DNA of 64,000 bases from positions 3,063,001-3,127,000 of the forward strand of contig CP051235.1 of the NCBI GenBank assembly GCA_017794705.1, written 5' to 3'. Shown here piece by piece: positions 18,250 to 26,154 of this stretch (position 1 is its first letter; each line of letters opens with the position of its first letter). The notes under the pieces were generated by a model. It was not told where the DNA came from. It ran no database searches and saw only the letters and a list, made by a program, of their open reading frames with translations. The DNA is from Devosia sp. GTDB taxonomy: Bacteria; Pseudomonadota; Alphaproteobacteria; Rhizobiales; Devosiaceae. Made by a program: the position numbers and the translations under genes.

Positions 18250-18453
18250 CTATCCGTTGCCGCCTTCGGGTACGGGTACTTCCGGCGCCTCGATGGTCAG
18301 TTCGACGGAGTCGCCGCCACCGCCGCTGAAAGTGCCGTTGAAATAGAGAAAGCCGACAACGACCAGCGCCAGCACGATGATTCCGGCAAGGAACCAGCCC
18401 GCGCCGCTGCCGCCATTGCCTGATACGACAACTGTTTCGCGATCATTTGACAT
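18250..18453 (-). CDS. Small single-span membrane protein, 67 residues
   Basis: The ATG at 18453 has an AAGGA ribosome site (18462-18466 region on the minus strand). The protein has a short polar N-terminus, a Gly/Ser hinge, one hydrophobic helix (WFLAGIIVLALVVVGFLYF, about residues 19-37) and a Gly-rich, acidic Pro/Glu tail ending EAPEVPVPEGGNG. Short proteins of this build are common in Hyphomicrobiales, but no function is known to me. The open frame extends 67 codons upstream without support. Confidence 0.6.
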   Translation of the reverse strand: MSNDRETVVVSGNGGSGAGWFLAGIIVLALVVVGFLYFNGTFSGGGGDSVELTIEAPEVPVPEGGNG

Positions 18454-18583
18454 GGATTTTTCCTTTCGAGCTTGTGCGCTATGAACGCCGGTCCCGGAAA
18501 TTGGTTGCATTGCAGCACCTCTTGTGGCGCAAACAAAAAGAGCGGCCAGTGGCCGCCCTTCTTCAATCGACAGTAAATTTGTC

Positions 18584-18784
18584 TCAGTCCTCGGCGGCCA
18601 AACGGTCGCGAATGCGCTGTCCGATGGTCTTGCAGGCGTCGGGCACTTCTTCACCCGAAAGCTGGATTTTGACGCAGTCCCAATATTCCTGAAGGCTCTT
18701 GGGATATTCCATGTTTGGTTCGGCGGCAGTGGCGGGCACGGTAAATGCTGCAGCCGCGATGGCAGCGATGATCAGTTTCTTCAT
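18584..18784 (-). CDS. Small secreted protein, 66 residues
   Basis: It starts MKKLIIAAIAAAAFTVPATA, a textbook Sec signal peptide cleaved after about residue 21, leaving a 45-residue periplasmic peptide with two cysteines (Cys37 and Cys51) that could pair. The much longer open frame on this strand (to 19246) overlaps the HlyU-like gene on the other strand and is rejected. The family is unknown. It lies 130 bases upstream of the other small minus-strand gene and may share its transcript. Confidence 0.65.
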   Translation of the reverse strand: MKKLIIAAIAAAAFTVPATAAEPNMEYPKSLQEYWDCVKIQLSGEEVPDACKTIGQRIRDRLAAED

Positions 18785-18958
18785 GTTTGCTTCCTCTGTT
18801 CGCCCGGCATGTTTGTCCCCCGGGGCATCGAAATTTGAGACCTGCCGGTGCAAAGAGTCAACGGGTGCCAATCTGATTGAGCATCTGGTTTGCGCGCAAC
18901 GTGGCGAACACGTTCCCGTTGGTCTATGCTGGCTCAGCAAAATCAAGAAGGAGGGAAC

Positions 18959-19243
18959 ATGTCGTTCCTGAAAAAACTGTTTGGCGGCGGTGCGGAGGAA
19001 AGCAGTTCGGGCAAGGTGCTGGAGACCGAAACGTACAAGGACTATACGATCCGCGCGATCGAAATGCGGGCAGGATCCGAGTTCCAGCTCTGCGGCGAAA
19101 TCGAAAAAGGGCAGGGCGAAGACGCAAAGGTGCACAGGTTCATCCGTGCCGACCGACTGTCGTCCCCCGAACAGGCAGCCTCTTCGGCGCTCGGCAAGGC
19201 CCGGCAGATCATCGACGAGCAGGGCGACCGGCTTTTCAGCTGA
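18959..19243 (+). CDS. HlyU family protein
   Basis: A 94-residue protein starting MSFLKKLFGGGAE, the hallmark opening of the HlyU family, followed by YKDYTIRAIEMRAGSEFQLCG and a KVHRFIRADRLSS block. HlyU was first described in Vibrio as an activator of hemolysin expression, but that Vibrio regulator is an ArsR-type protein; this Pfam HlyU-type family is distinct and mostly uncharacterised, so no regulatory role is claimed. The ATG has a strong AAGGAGG ribosome site (18948-18954). It is divergent from the small secreted protein gene. Confidence 0.8.
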   Translation: MSFLKKLFGGGAEESSSGKVLETETYKDYTIRAIEMRAGSEFQLCGEIEKGQGEDAKVHRFIRADRLSSPEQAASSALGKARQIIDEQGDRLFS

Positions 19244-19400
19244 CATTGTTGCCTTTCAAGTGAATTCTTACGTCGCCCGGAACCCTGCCGGGCCTAAAAA
19301 TGGTGAGTCGATGGAATCGGTTAAGCGAAGAATCTCCAGCTTTGATTCCGCCCGGAAATGCCGTTTGACATGCAACTTTGCAGTTGCGTAAAAATCAATC

Positions 19401-19697
19401 ATGGATTCCGATCGCATCTTTCAGGCGCTGGCCGATCCGACCCGGCGGGAGGTGCTGGACCGCATCCTGCGGCGCAGCGGGCAGTCACTTGTCGAACTTT
19501 CCGAAGGGCTGGGCATGAGCCGCCAGGCGGCCTCCAAGCATATCGGGATATTGATTGATGCTGAACTGGTCGTGGTGCGCCACACCGGGCGCCAGCGGCT
19601 GCACTATGTCAATCCGCTGCCGATGCGGGCGGTGCTGCGCCAGTGGCTGAAAAAGTACGAGCGATTGCGGTTGAGCGATTTGATGCCCGACATCTGA
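19401..19697 (+). CDS. ArsR family transcriptional regulator
   Basis: A 98-residue winged-helix regulator. It opens with the ArsR-typical FQALADPTRREVLDRIL, then carries the recognition helix region GMSRQAASKHIGILIDAELV and the wing RHTGRQRLHYVNP. No cysteine metal-binding motif is present, so it is of the non-metal subtype often controlling a neighbouring gene. The gene lies 28 bases before the esterase gene, which is the likeliest cotranscribed partner. The 157 bases upstream hold a small GC hairpin at 19275-19293 and no obvious promoter. Confidence 0.9.
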   Translation: MDSDRIFQALADPTRREVLDRILRRSGQSLVELSEGLGMSRQAASKHIGILIDAELVVVRHTGRQRLHYVNPLPMRAVLRQWLKKYERLRLSDLMPDI

Positions 19698-19724
19698 AGT
19701 CGGGATAAAACAGGGGACGCGGGA

Positions 19725-20636
19725 ATGGGGATCAGTGAACAGGCGAGCCAGCATATCGCGATGCGCTGGACGAAACGCGGTGAGCCCAGACCGCCTCGGG
19801 AGCAGCGGCGGGCTGCCTGGACGGAAGAGGCGGCGGCGGTTGGTGTGCCCGAGGGAACCATCATTGAAGAGTTGGCTCTGGGCGGCGTGTTCAGTGAACG
19901 GGTGACCCCTGCCGGGACAAAGCCCGGGTCAGGTTCGTTCCTGCTTTTGCATGGCGGCGGCTACGTGTCAGGCAATTGCATCACGCACCGGCGCATGGCG
20001 GCCAATCTCTCCGGGGTGACCGGGCTCGAAGTGTTTGTGCCGGATTACCGTTTGGCACCGGAGCATCCATTCCCTGCGGCTGTCGACGACGCCCTTCTTG
20101 CTTACGAGGGATTGCTCGACCGTGGTGTCGATCCGGCGCGGCTTGTGGTGGGCGGAGACAGCGCCGGAGGCGGGCTGAGCGCGGCGCTGCTACTGGGTCT
20201 GAAGGAGCGGGGATGGCCCATGCCGCGCTGCGCTGTGCTGATGTCGCCGTGGACCGACATTCTGGCGCGCGGACAGAGTTACGTGGACAAGCGGAATGTT
20301 GATCCCGCCATAGATCCGGATGACCTTCGCGAGGCAGGTCGCGATTACACGGGTCAGAACGATCCCGAGCATCCGCAAATTTCGCCTATCGGGGCCGATC
20401 TATCCGGCCTGCCGCCAATGCTGATCCAGGTGGGGGGCGACGAAACCATGCTCGATGATTCCACCGGTTTTGCTGAAAAGGCCGCCGAGGCAGGTGTCGA
20501 GGTCACGCTCGAGGTCTGGCCAGAGCTCTGGCATGTCTGGCAGGGCGAGGCGCCGGAAGTTCCCGAAGCAGTTGAAGCGATGAACGTGATCGGCACCTAT
20601 GTGCAGCACCTTTTGGCGCGGGAGATCGGGAAATGA
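19725..20636 (+). CDS. Alpha/beta hydrolase, hormone-sensitive-lipase-type esterase
   Basis: A 303-residue esterase of the family IV (HSL) group. The oxyanion-hole motif LLLHGGGYVSG lies near residue 70, the nucleophile elbow GGDSAGGGLS near residue 145, a family Asp in GGDETMLDD near residue 240, and the catalytic His in LWHVW near residue 267. It would hydrolyse short-chain acyl esters in the cytoplasm. It lies between the ArsR gene and a small gene whose ATG overlaps this stop by four bases, so the three probably form one transcript. Confidence 0.88.
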   Translation: MGISEQASQHIAMRWTKRGEPRPPREQRRAAWTEEAAAVGVPEGTIIEELALGGVFSERVTPAGTKPGSGSFLLLHGGGYVSGNCITHRRMAANLSGVTGLEVFVPDYRLAPEHPFPAAVDDALLAYEGLLDRGVDPARLVVGGDSAGGGLSAALLLGLKERGWPMPRCAVLMSPWTDILARGQSYVDKRNVDPAIDPDDLREAGRDYTGQNDPEHPQISPIGADLSGLPPMLIQVGGDETMLDDSTGFAEKAAEAGVEVTLEVWPELWHVWQGEAPEVPEAVEAMNVIGTYVQHLLAREIGK

Positions 20637-20920
20637 TCATCGTGAAAATTGAACGCCATGATACTGAGAAGGGAACGGTGGAGACCCTCGGTCTGATGAG
20701 CTTGTTGCGCCGGAACAACAAGGATGATCCGGATCGGCCGGATTTCGAGGTCAGGGTGGCGCGGGGCGAGCGATTCACGAATCCCCGGGCGACTGTCGCC
20801 GAGGTGTTTGGTGACCCTGAGACCGAGGTGCGGATCGAGAAGTTCCCGCGTTCAGCGGTTTCCGTCTGGCGGTTGCTGCGCGAGGCACTGAACAAAACCC
20901 ACCCCGGCGATTTGCCGTAG
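20633..20920 (+). CDS. Conserved-looking small protein, 95 residues, unknown
   Basis: A charged 95-residue soluble protein beginning MIIVKIERHDTEKGTVETLG, with an Arg/Asp-rich centre and no recognised motif. Its ATG overlaps the esterase stop (ATGA), which supports real translation through coupling. The last codons are part of the following terminator stem. Confidence 0.6.
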   Translation: MIIVKIERHDTEKGTVETLGLMSLLRRNNKDDPDRPDFEVRVARGERFTNPRATVAEVFGDPETEVRIEKFPRSAVSVWRLLREALNKTHPGDLP

Positions 20921-20929
20921 GTGGGTTTT
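20894..20929. terminator. Terminator overlapping the end of the 95-residue gene
   Basis: Arms AAAACCCAC (20894-20902) and GTGGGTTTT (20921-20929) pair perfectly around an 18-base loop. U-rich on both strands, so it can act bidirectionally between the convergent transcripts. Confidence 0.7.
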
Positions 20930-20945
20930 GAATCTTTGCAGCAGG

Positions 20946-20969
20946 ACGGGGCGGTTACGACCGCCCCGT
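20946..20969. terminator. Second hairpin between convergent genes
   Basis: A 10-bp perfect stem ACGGGGCGGT/ACCGCCCCGT with a four-base loop, followed by TTGTTG on the plus strand. It lies seven bases from the OmpA-family stop and probably also terminates that transcript. Confidence 0.65.
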
Positions 20970-20975
20970 TTGTTG

Positions 20976-23339
20976 TCAGCCGGCGGCGGCGGTGTTGACC
21001 GGGGCGACCAGCGGGGTGATGCGTTTGACCGTCACGCGGCGGTTGGCCCGCTCTTCAAACTGCGTGTTGATCTTCAGATAGCGCTCTCCATAACCCTGTG
21101 TGGCCAGGTTTTCAGGCGGAATGCCGTAGACCTGGGTCAGGATGGCAGCCACGCTTTCAGCGCGCTGGTCGGAAAGCACCAGGTTGGACGCATCCGACCC
21201 CACAGCATCGGTGTGACCTTCGATCAGGAAGATCTCGCCGGGGTTCTGCTGCAGCAGGTTCAGCATGGCGCTGGCCAGCTGGAACAGACCGTTGACCTGA
21301 TCCGGTGCGAGGTTCGGCGAACCGAAGTCGAAGGTCAGGTTGCCGATTTCCAGGCGACGGACCATGTCTCGGATGCGGGCCGAACGTTTCACCTCGTCGA
21401 TGGAATAGTAGCGGGTGATGTTCTCAACCGGAGGTGAATCGAGGAAATCGATCACCTGGTTGAGATTGGCTTCATCGGCATCAAGGATGTACTCGTCGGC
21501 CGAGATGCCCAGCTGCAGCGGCGGCAGGTCCTGACCCGGGTCGGAATAGTCCAGCAACTGCTGTTCCTGTTCCGGCGAGACGTAGATCAGCACCGTCTCA
21601 TTGCCGGCCTGGTCGAACCGCGAGCGCTGCAGAATGTCGCCGTTGGCGTTGTAGATGGTGACCAGGGTCACGCCGTTTTCGCGAACGATGGTTTCACGTA
21701 CGCGGCCGCGGCTGAGTTCCTCGTAGTAGGTCTGGGCTGCGCCCTGATTCAGCCGTTCATTGTCATTGCTTTCAATGTACAGCTGATTGTTGCGGACCAC
21801 GACCTGGCGGTCGCCAAAGTCCTGAACCACTTCTCCGGGCTGGTTCTGGTTGAACTGCTGGTCGAAGAAGGTCTGGCGGTTGATCTGCCTGCCCTGATCC
21901 TGATTGGCCGAGAAGAACGGCTGGTTGGAGACCGAAGACTGGGCCTCGGCGTCGTTCGAGGGCAGGTTGATGGTGAAGTTCAGCCCGAACGGGAACGGCG
22001 AACGCTGCTGGCCGGAGCTCTCGGCTTCCTTCTCGCTGTCGAGCAGGGCGCCGGCATTTTCGTTTTCCCCTTCACGCACGGTCACCTGAGCCATTTCGGG
22101 CACGCTAATGCCGTATGCATTGAGGCAGGGCAGGATACGGCGGAAACCGGCATCCTGGCACGCTTCTGCAAGGGCGGAACGGGCGGTGTTGGCCTCGTTG
22201 ACCAGCCGGTTGGGGTTGTCCCGGCCGTTGGCGATGGCCTGATTGACCGCTTCAACGGCTGCGGTGTAGGCGGCTGCGGCCTGGCGCACCTTTTCCTCGT
22301 CGGAGAGTTGCGGCGCATTCTGTTCAGCTTCCGCCTGTGCAGCAGCTTCAGCGGCGGCCTGAGCCTCGGCCTCGATCTGGGCCTGTGCAGCAGCTTCGGC
22401 AGCGGCCTGGGCAAGCTGGCGGTTGGCTTCTTCCTGAGCCGCCTGTTCGGCGGCTTCCTGAGCTGACTGCTGTTCGGCTTCAGCTTGTGCCTGGGCTTCC
22501 GCCTCGGCAGCGGCCTGTGCTGCGGCTTCCTGTTCAGCTGCCTGCTGGGCCGCCTGTGCGGCGGCTTCGGCTTCTGCCTGAGCCTGTGCTTCTGCCTCTG
22601 CCTGAGCTTGCGCTTCAGCCTGTGCGGCAGCCTCAGCAGCGGCCTGTTCCTGCGCCTGCTGTTCAGCCTGCGCTTGAGCTTCGGCTTCGGCTGCGGCTTG
22701 CGCTTCGGCCTGTGCTTGAGCCTCGGCCGCAGCTTGTGCGGCCGCTTCCTGTTCGGCTTGTGCTGCAGCCTCGGCTGCTGCCTGAGCTTCGGCTTCTGCC
22801 TGGGCTCGAGCGGCGGCTTCTGCCTCGGCTTGTGCCGCTGCCTCTGCGGCCGCTTGAGCTTCCGCTTCTGCCTGGGCCTGTGCCTCGGCCTGGGCTGTAG
22901 CTTCCGCGGCGCCCTGTGCTTCAGCTTCTGCCTGCGCAGCGGCTTCCGCTTCAGCCTGCGCCTGAGCTTCGGCTGCGGCCTGAGCTTCGGCTGCGGCCTG
23001 GGCGGCGGCATCGGCGTCGGCAGCCGAATCAGGTTCACCCAGGGCCTTGTCCGGCTCGGTGCGGTCTTCCATGGGAATCAGGGCGACGATGCAGTCCTCG
23101 ACGGTGGCGAAGCTGGCCTGCTGGCACAACACCGTGACCGCCTGGCGTTCGACGTCCATCTGCACCTGCAGATCGGCGCGCGAGCCATCCTGCTGCAGAC
23201 CGTTGTAGGCTTCGGCATAGAGTTCATAATGGGCGATGATGTTGGCGCGCACCGCTTCGGGCACGTCCTGTGCGAGCACCGGCGAGGCCATGGATAAGGC
23301 CAGCGCCGTGCTCAGCAAGAGTTTGTGAGTATTCTTCAT
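20976..23339 (-). CDS. OmpA family protein with long Ala/Gln/Glu-rich repeat
   Basis: A 787-residue exported protein. Residues 1-24 are a Sec signal peptide ([20 protein letters not shown] then VLAQ). Residues 25-100 form a small domain with two cysteines. Residues 105-340 are almost only Ala, Gln and Glu and should be a very long helix or coiled coil. The middle region (about 400-620) is Asn/Gln-rich with short beta motifs. The C-terminus (about 650-770) is an OmpA domain with [28 protein letters not shown] and [12 protein letters not shown], which binds peptidoglycan. It thus probably tethers the outer membrane or a periplasmic assembly to the cell wall, with the repeat as a spacer. It is transcribed alone. 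Confidence 0.88.
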   Translation of the reverse strand: MKNTHKLLLSTALALSMASPVLAQDVPEAVRANIIAHYELYAEAYNGLQQDGSRADLQVQMDVERQAVTVLCQQASFATVEDCIVALIPMEDRTEPDKALGEPDSAADADAAAQAAAEAQAAAEAQAQAEAEAAAQAEAEAQGAAEATAQAEAQAQAEAEAQAAAEAAAQAEAEAAARAQAEAEAQAAAEAAAQAEQEAAAQAAAEAQAQAEAQAAAEAEAQAQAEQQAQEQAAAEAAAQAEAQAQAEAEAQAQAEAEAAAQAAQQAAEQEAAAQAAAEAEAQAQAEAEQQSAQEAAEQAAQEEANRQLAQAAAEAAAQAQIEAEAQAAAEAAAQAEAEQNAPQLSDEEKVRQAAAAYTAAVEAVNQAIANGRDNPNRLVNEANTARSALAEACQDAGFRRILPCLNAYGISVPEMAQVTVREGENENAGALLDSEKEAESSGQQRSPFPFGLNFTINLPSNDAEAQSSVSNQPFFSANQDQGRQINRQTFFDQQFNQNQPGEVVQDFGDRQVVVRNNQLYIESNDNERLNQGAAQTYYEELSRGRVRETIVRENGVTLVTIYNANGDILQRSRFDQAGNETVLIYVSPEQEQQLLDYSDPGQDLPPLQLGISADEYILDADEANLNQVIDFLDSPPVENITRYYSIDEVKRSARIRDMVRRLEIGNLTFDFGSPNLAPDQVNGLFQLASAMLNLLQQNPGEIFLIEGHTDAVGSDASNLVLSDQRAESVAAILTQVYGIPPENLATQGYGERYLKINTQFEERANRRVTVKRITPLVAPVNTAAAG
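22320..23027 (-). repeat. Low-complexity GCN/CAG/GAA repeat coding for the Ala/Gln/Glu region
   Basis: About 708 bases encode residues 105-340 of the OmpA-family protein as irregular AQAEAE and AAAEA units. Codon usage is mixed, so the repeat is not a recent pure microsatellite. Its composition opens several long spurious frames on both strands. Confidence 0.85.
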
Positions 23340-23481
23340 TTGGTCGCTCCGCTTTTATTGTTAGTGGCCGGCGAATTCGCATAGTGCGGGTGAACTGGTG
23401 CTGAACGGCACTTGCAGATTGCATGCAGACTGTGGCTGTTTGGGCGTTCCCCTCGCGTATCAAGAGTAAAGGTGCACCAGA

Positions 23482-23901
23482 TTGCGGCAGGTCCAAGACA
23501 TTTTCGCAATACAAACACGCGGACAGCGCCTTTATGAGTTTACTGACCGCGCAGAGGCGCTGGTCGCGGTCAGCGGGCTGACCACCGGACTTTTGACCCT
23601 GTTCTGCAGACACACTTCCTGTTCGTTGCTGGTCCAGGAGAATGCCGACCCGGACGTGCAGCGTGACCTGATCGAATATTTTCGCCGCGCCGTGCCGGAA
23701 GGCGAGCGCTGGATGGTGCACACTCTGGAAGGTCCGGACGACATGCCGGCCCATATCAAGACGGCGTTGACCCAGACTTCACTTAACATCCCCATTGTGG
23801 GCGGCCGGCCGGCGCTGGGAACCTGGCAGGGCATCTATCTCTTCGAACATCGTGTGCATCCGCACACACGCCAGATTGTCGCGCATGCGATTGGGGCGTA
23901 G
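23482..23901 (+). CDS. YjbQ/UPF0047 family protein
   Basis: A 139-residue protein of the YjbQ family. Diagnostic segments are GLLTLFCRHTSCSLLVQENADPDV (His and Cys likely metal ligands), GPDDMPAHIKTAL and GTWQGIYLFEHR. Family members have been reported to have weak thiamine-phosphate synthase activity, but the true role is open. The frame begins at a TTG (23482) with an AAAGGTG site 9-15 bases upstream; no in-frame ATG exists before the conserved core. The ankyrin lipoprotein gene starts eight bases after the stop. Confidence 0.88.
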   Translation: MRQVQDIFAIQTRGQRLYEFTDRAEALVAVSGLTTGLLTLFCRHTSCSLLVQENADPDVQRDLIEYFRRAVPEGERWMVHTLEGPDDMPAHIKTALTQTSLNIPIVGGRPALGTWQGIYLFEHRVHPHTRQIVAHAIGA

Positions 23902-23909
23902 AAAGGTTC

Positions 23910-24398
23910 ATGGCGGCAGAGTCCATTCATCAGTTGAGGTCCGGTCCGGCGCGAGTCCTGCTCGTGTTGACCGCTCTGGCCGTGCTGGCGGCCTGCCAAC
24001 CCCGCCCCGGACCTCCCGACCCGGTGGTCAGTGCCGTCCGTGACAACAATGAGCAGCGGGTGGGACAGTATCTGGCCGAGGGCGGAGACCCGAACCGGGT
24101 CAGCAACAATGGCGAACCATTGCTTTATGTGGCCACCGGCTCACGTGGTGGCATCGAGGTGATGCGGCGCTTGCTGCTCGGCGGCGCAAACATCGAAGCG
24201 ACAAACAGTTCGGGCCGGACTGCACTGCACAACGCTGCCGGATGGTGCCATGTGCAGATGGTTGAGGAGCTTCTGGCGGCGGGCGCGGACACTTCGGCGA
24301 CAGACAATGACGGCAACACGCCGCTCGATACGGTCTGTTCAGGGCCGCTTGATTTGCGCGCCGAGGTGATCACACTGCTCGGCGGTACGGGGGAATAG
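23910..24398 (+). CDS. Ankyrin-repeat lipoprotein
   Basis: A 162-residue protein with a lipoprotein signal: a hydrophobic stretch (VLLVLTALAVLAAC) ends in the lipobox LAAC, so Cys29 would be acylated and the protein held on a membrane facing the periplasm. The mature part has about three ankyrin repeats (NGEPLLYVATGSRGG, SGRTALHNAAGWCHV, DGNTPLDTVCSG). Ankyrin repeats bind proteins; the partner is unknown. It is closely packed between the YjbQ and TauE genes (8 and 3 bases), suggesting one operon. Confidence 0.82.
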   Translation: MAAESIHQLRSGPARVLLVLTALAVLAACQPRPGPPDPVVSAVRDNNEQRVGQYLAEGGDPNRVSNNGEPLLYVATGSRGGIEVMRRLLLGGANIEATNSSGRTALHNAAGWCHVQMVEELLAAGADTSATDNDGNTPLDTVCSGPLDLRAEVITLLGGTGE

Positions 24399-24401
24399 AG
24401 T

Positions 24402-25226
24402 TTGCCGGAACTTTCGAATTATCTGCCGCTGGCAGCGGGGCTGCTCGCCGCCGGCGTAGTGGCCGGTCTGATCGCCGGTTTGCTGGGGGTAGGGGGCGGC
24501 ATCGTCATGGTGCCCGCCATGGCATTGACCTTTCAGATCATGGGCTTCGATGCCGGCGTCTATCATCACGTGGCAGTAGGCACTTCGCTTGCGGTAATCA
24601 TTGCAACGGGCACCACCAGCGCACGGGCGCATTGGAAGCGCGATGCGGTGATGGTCGACGTTCTCAAGCTATGGGGTCCGTTCATCGTGGTGGCGTCGCT
24701 GCTCGGTGGGTTGATGGCGCGGATGTATTCCGGCGATGCGTTGCGCATCATCTTCGGGGTGATTGCCATCTTCGTGGCGCTGAACGTGGTGCTGCCGATC
24801 CAGCAGAAGATGATGGGGACGCTGAAGGCGTCGAAACTGACCAACCGCATCATGGCGGCGGTGATCGGTTATGTCTCCGCGTTGATGGGGATCGGCGGCG
24901 GATCTCTGAGCGTGCCGACCCTCGCTGCCTTCGGCAATACGATGCACAAGGCTGTGGGAACCAGCGCGGCTCTGGGTGTGCTGCTGGCTGTGCCGGGTGC
25001 GCTGGGCTTCGTGGTGTCCGGCTGGGCGGTCGAAGGCCGGCCGCCCCTCAGTTTTGGCTACGTCAACCTGCCGGCATTGGTGTTGATCGGTGGTGTCGCC
25101 GCGGCCGTGGCGCCATTGGGGGCGGCTCTGGCCCACAGGATGGATCAGAAACGGCTGAAGCTGGCGTTTGCCGTGTTCCTTCTGATTGTCGGTGGCCGGA
25201 TGATCTATCAGGCCTTGTTCGGGTAG
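24402..25226 (+). CDS. TauE/SafE family membrane permease
   Basis: A 274-residue inner-membrane protein with about eight helices in two homologous halves. The family glycine-rich motifs GLLGVGGGIVMVPAM (residues 27-41) and MGIGGGSLSVPTL (about 162-174) open each half. TauE/SafE proteins are proposed to export sulfite, sulfoacetate or other organosulfur anions, but the substrate is not deducible here. Translation starts at a TTG (24402) three bases after the ankyrin gene stop. Confidence 0.88.
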   Translation: MPELSNYLPLAAGLLAAGVVAGLIAGLLGVGGGIVMVPAMALTFQIMGFDAGVYHHVAVGTSLAVIIATGTTSARAHWKRDAVMVDVLKLWGPFIVVASLLGGLMARMYSGDALRIIFGVIAIFVALNVVLPIQQKMMGTLKASKLTNRIMAAVIGYVSALMGIGGGSLSVPTLAAFGNTMHKAVGTSAALGVLLAVPGALGFVVSGWAVEGRPPLSFGYVNLPALVLIGGVAAAVAPLGAALAHRMDQKRLKLAFAVFLLIVGGRMIYQALFG

Positions 25227-25254
25227 GGTGCGCAGGCGGCTCGCCCACGCACCC
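25226..25254 (+). terminator. Hairpin after the TauE gene, possible terminator
   Basis: A GC-rich nested hairpin: outer arms GGGTGCG/CGCACCC (25226-25232 with 25248-25254) and inner arms GGCG/CGCC. There is no U-run, so it is either a weak terminator or an RNA 3' stabiliser. It lies between convergent genes. Confidence 0.4.
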
Positions 25255-25268
25255 TCGCGGCACCGCGA

Positions 25269-25988
25269 TTATTTGCTGGCGATTTCCCAGACAATGCTGA
25301 CCCGGCTGGAGAAGGTCAATTCGCCGGAGGCGACGGGAACAGAGGCCATGTCTGCGGACATGCGGGCCATCACCATGTTCTCCTGCATGGGCCGGCCATA
25401 GTCGGTCTCGCTGATTTCCAGAATGCGAACCAGCGACACGCCGGCAGCATCGGCATAGAGCTCTGCCTTGGACATTGCGTCAGAAACAGCAGCTTCTCGA
25501 GCCTGATTTTCCAGATCTGCGGGCTCGCTGACCGAGAACTGGATGCCGTCTACGGAGTTGGCTCCGGAGGTGACCATCTGGTCGAGTACTACGCCCAGAT
25601 TATCAAGGTCACGGACCCGAACGGACACCGAGTTCGACACCTGGTAGCCAACGATCTTGGGGTCTCGGCGGGTGTCGGAATTGCTCAACTGCTGTTCGTA
25701 AAGCGGCTGGATTGAGAAATTTGAGGTCTGCAGGTCGCGGTCCTCGATGCCGAGTTCGCGAAGGGTCTGCATCAGCGACGTGGCCGCTGCGTTGTTGGCG
25801 TCAAGCGCGTCGCGGGCCGTCTCGGCCTGGGTCACCACGCCGGTGGTCAGTGTTGCCATGTCGGGCGCGGCCGCGATTTCGCCCACGCCCTGCAGGGTGA
25901 TGGTGGCCGTGCGTTCTTCACTTTCTGCGTGGGCTGGCAGGGCGATCAGAGCGACGGCGACGAACAGGGGTGTAAAAAAGTGGCGCAT
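25269..25988 (-). CDS. SIMPL domain (DUF541) periplasmic protein
   Basis: A 239-residue exported protein: signal peptide MRHFFTPLFVAVALIALPAHA, then a SIMPL/DUF541 domain with ITLQGVGEIAAAPDMATLTTGVVTQ, LGIEDRDLQTSNFSIQPLYE and YQVSNSVSVRVRDLDNLGVVLD. The family (E. coli YggE, Brucella BP26) forms large periplasmic assemblies and has been linked to oxidative-stress tolerance; no catalytic site is known. It is transcribed alone and divergent from the sugar-acid operon. Confidence 0.9.
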   Translation of the reverse strand: MRHFFTPLFVAVALIALPAHAESEERTATITLQGVGEIAAAPDMATLTTGVVTQAETARDALDANNAAATSLMQTLRELGIEDRDLQTSNFSIQPLYEQQLSNSDTRRDPKIVGYQVSNSVSVRVRDLDNLGVVLDQMVTSGANSVDGIQFSVSEPADLENQAREAAVSDAMSKAELYADAAGVSLVRILEISETDYGRPMQENMVMARMSADMASVPVASGELTFSSRVSIVWEIASK

Positions 25989-26088
25989 GAAATTTCCTCT
26001 ATTGAATAGGTGTTTGCGAAAAGGTGGCGGCCCATTGCGACCGATTTGCGGCAGCGGCGAGGGTTCAAAGCGTCTGGACTTTCAGGGG

Positions 26089-26098
26089 TAACATGTTA
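26089..26098. promoter_or_regulatory. Palindrome upstream of the sugar-acid operon
   Basis: The perfect 10-bp palindrome TAACATGTTA lies 57 bases before the ATG at 26155. Its size and position fit an operator of a dimeric GntR- or LacI-type regulator, common for sugar-acid genes, but no regulator gene is adjacent. Confidence 0.35.
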
Positions 26099-26154
26099 GT
26101 GCTGTCCGCCGAAAAGTTTCGCACAGCGAACCGTTTGACGGGAGGGGACAGGTC

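Noticed and set aside
18785..19246. Upstream extension of the 66-residue secreted protein to 220 residues
   Set aside because: It would put the signal peptide in the middle of the protein and overlaps the HlyU-like gene on the other strand.
19275..19293. GC-rich hairpin GCCCGG/CCGGGC after the HlyU-like gene
   Set aside because: It is followed by CTAAAAA with no U-run on the plus strand and is too weakly supported to call a terminator.
22337..23297. Long frames on both strands through the repeat of the OmpA-family gene
   Set aside because: They are produced by the repetitive GCN/CAG codons and give Leu/Arg/Pro or Cys/Gly-rich nonsense proteins without start signals.
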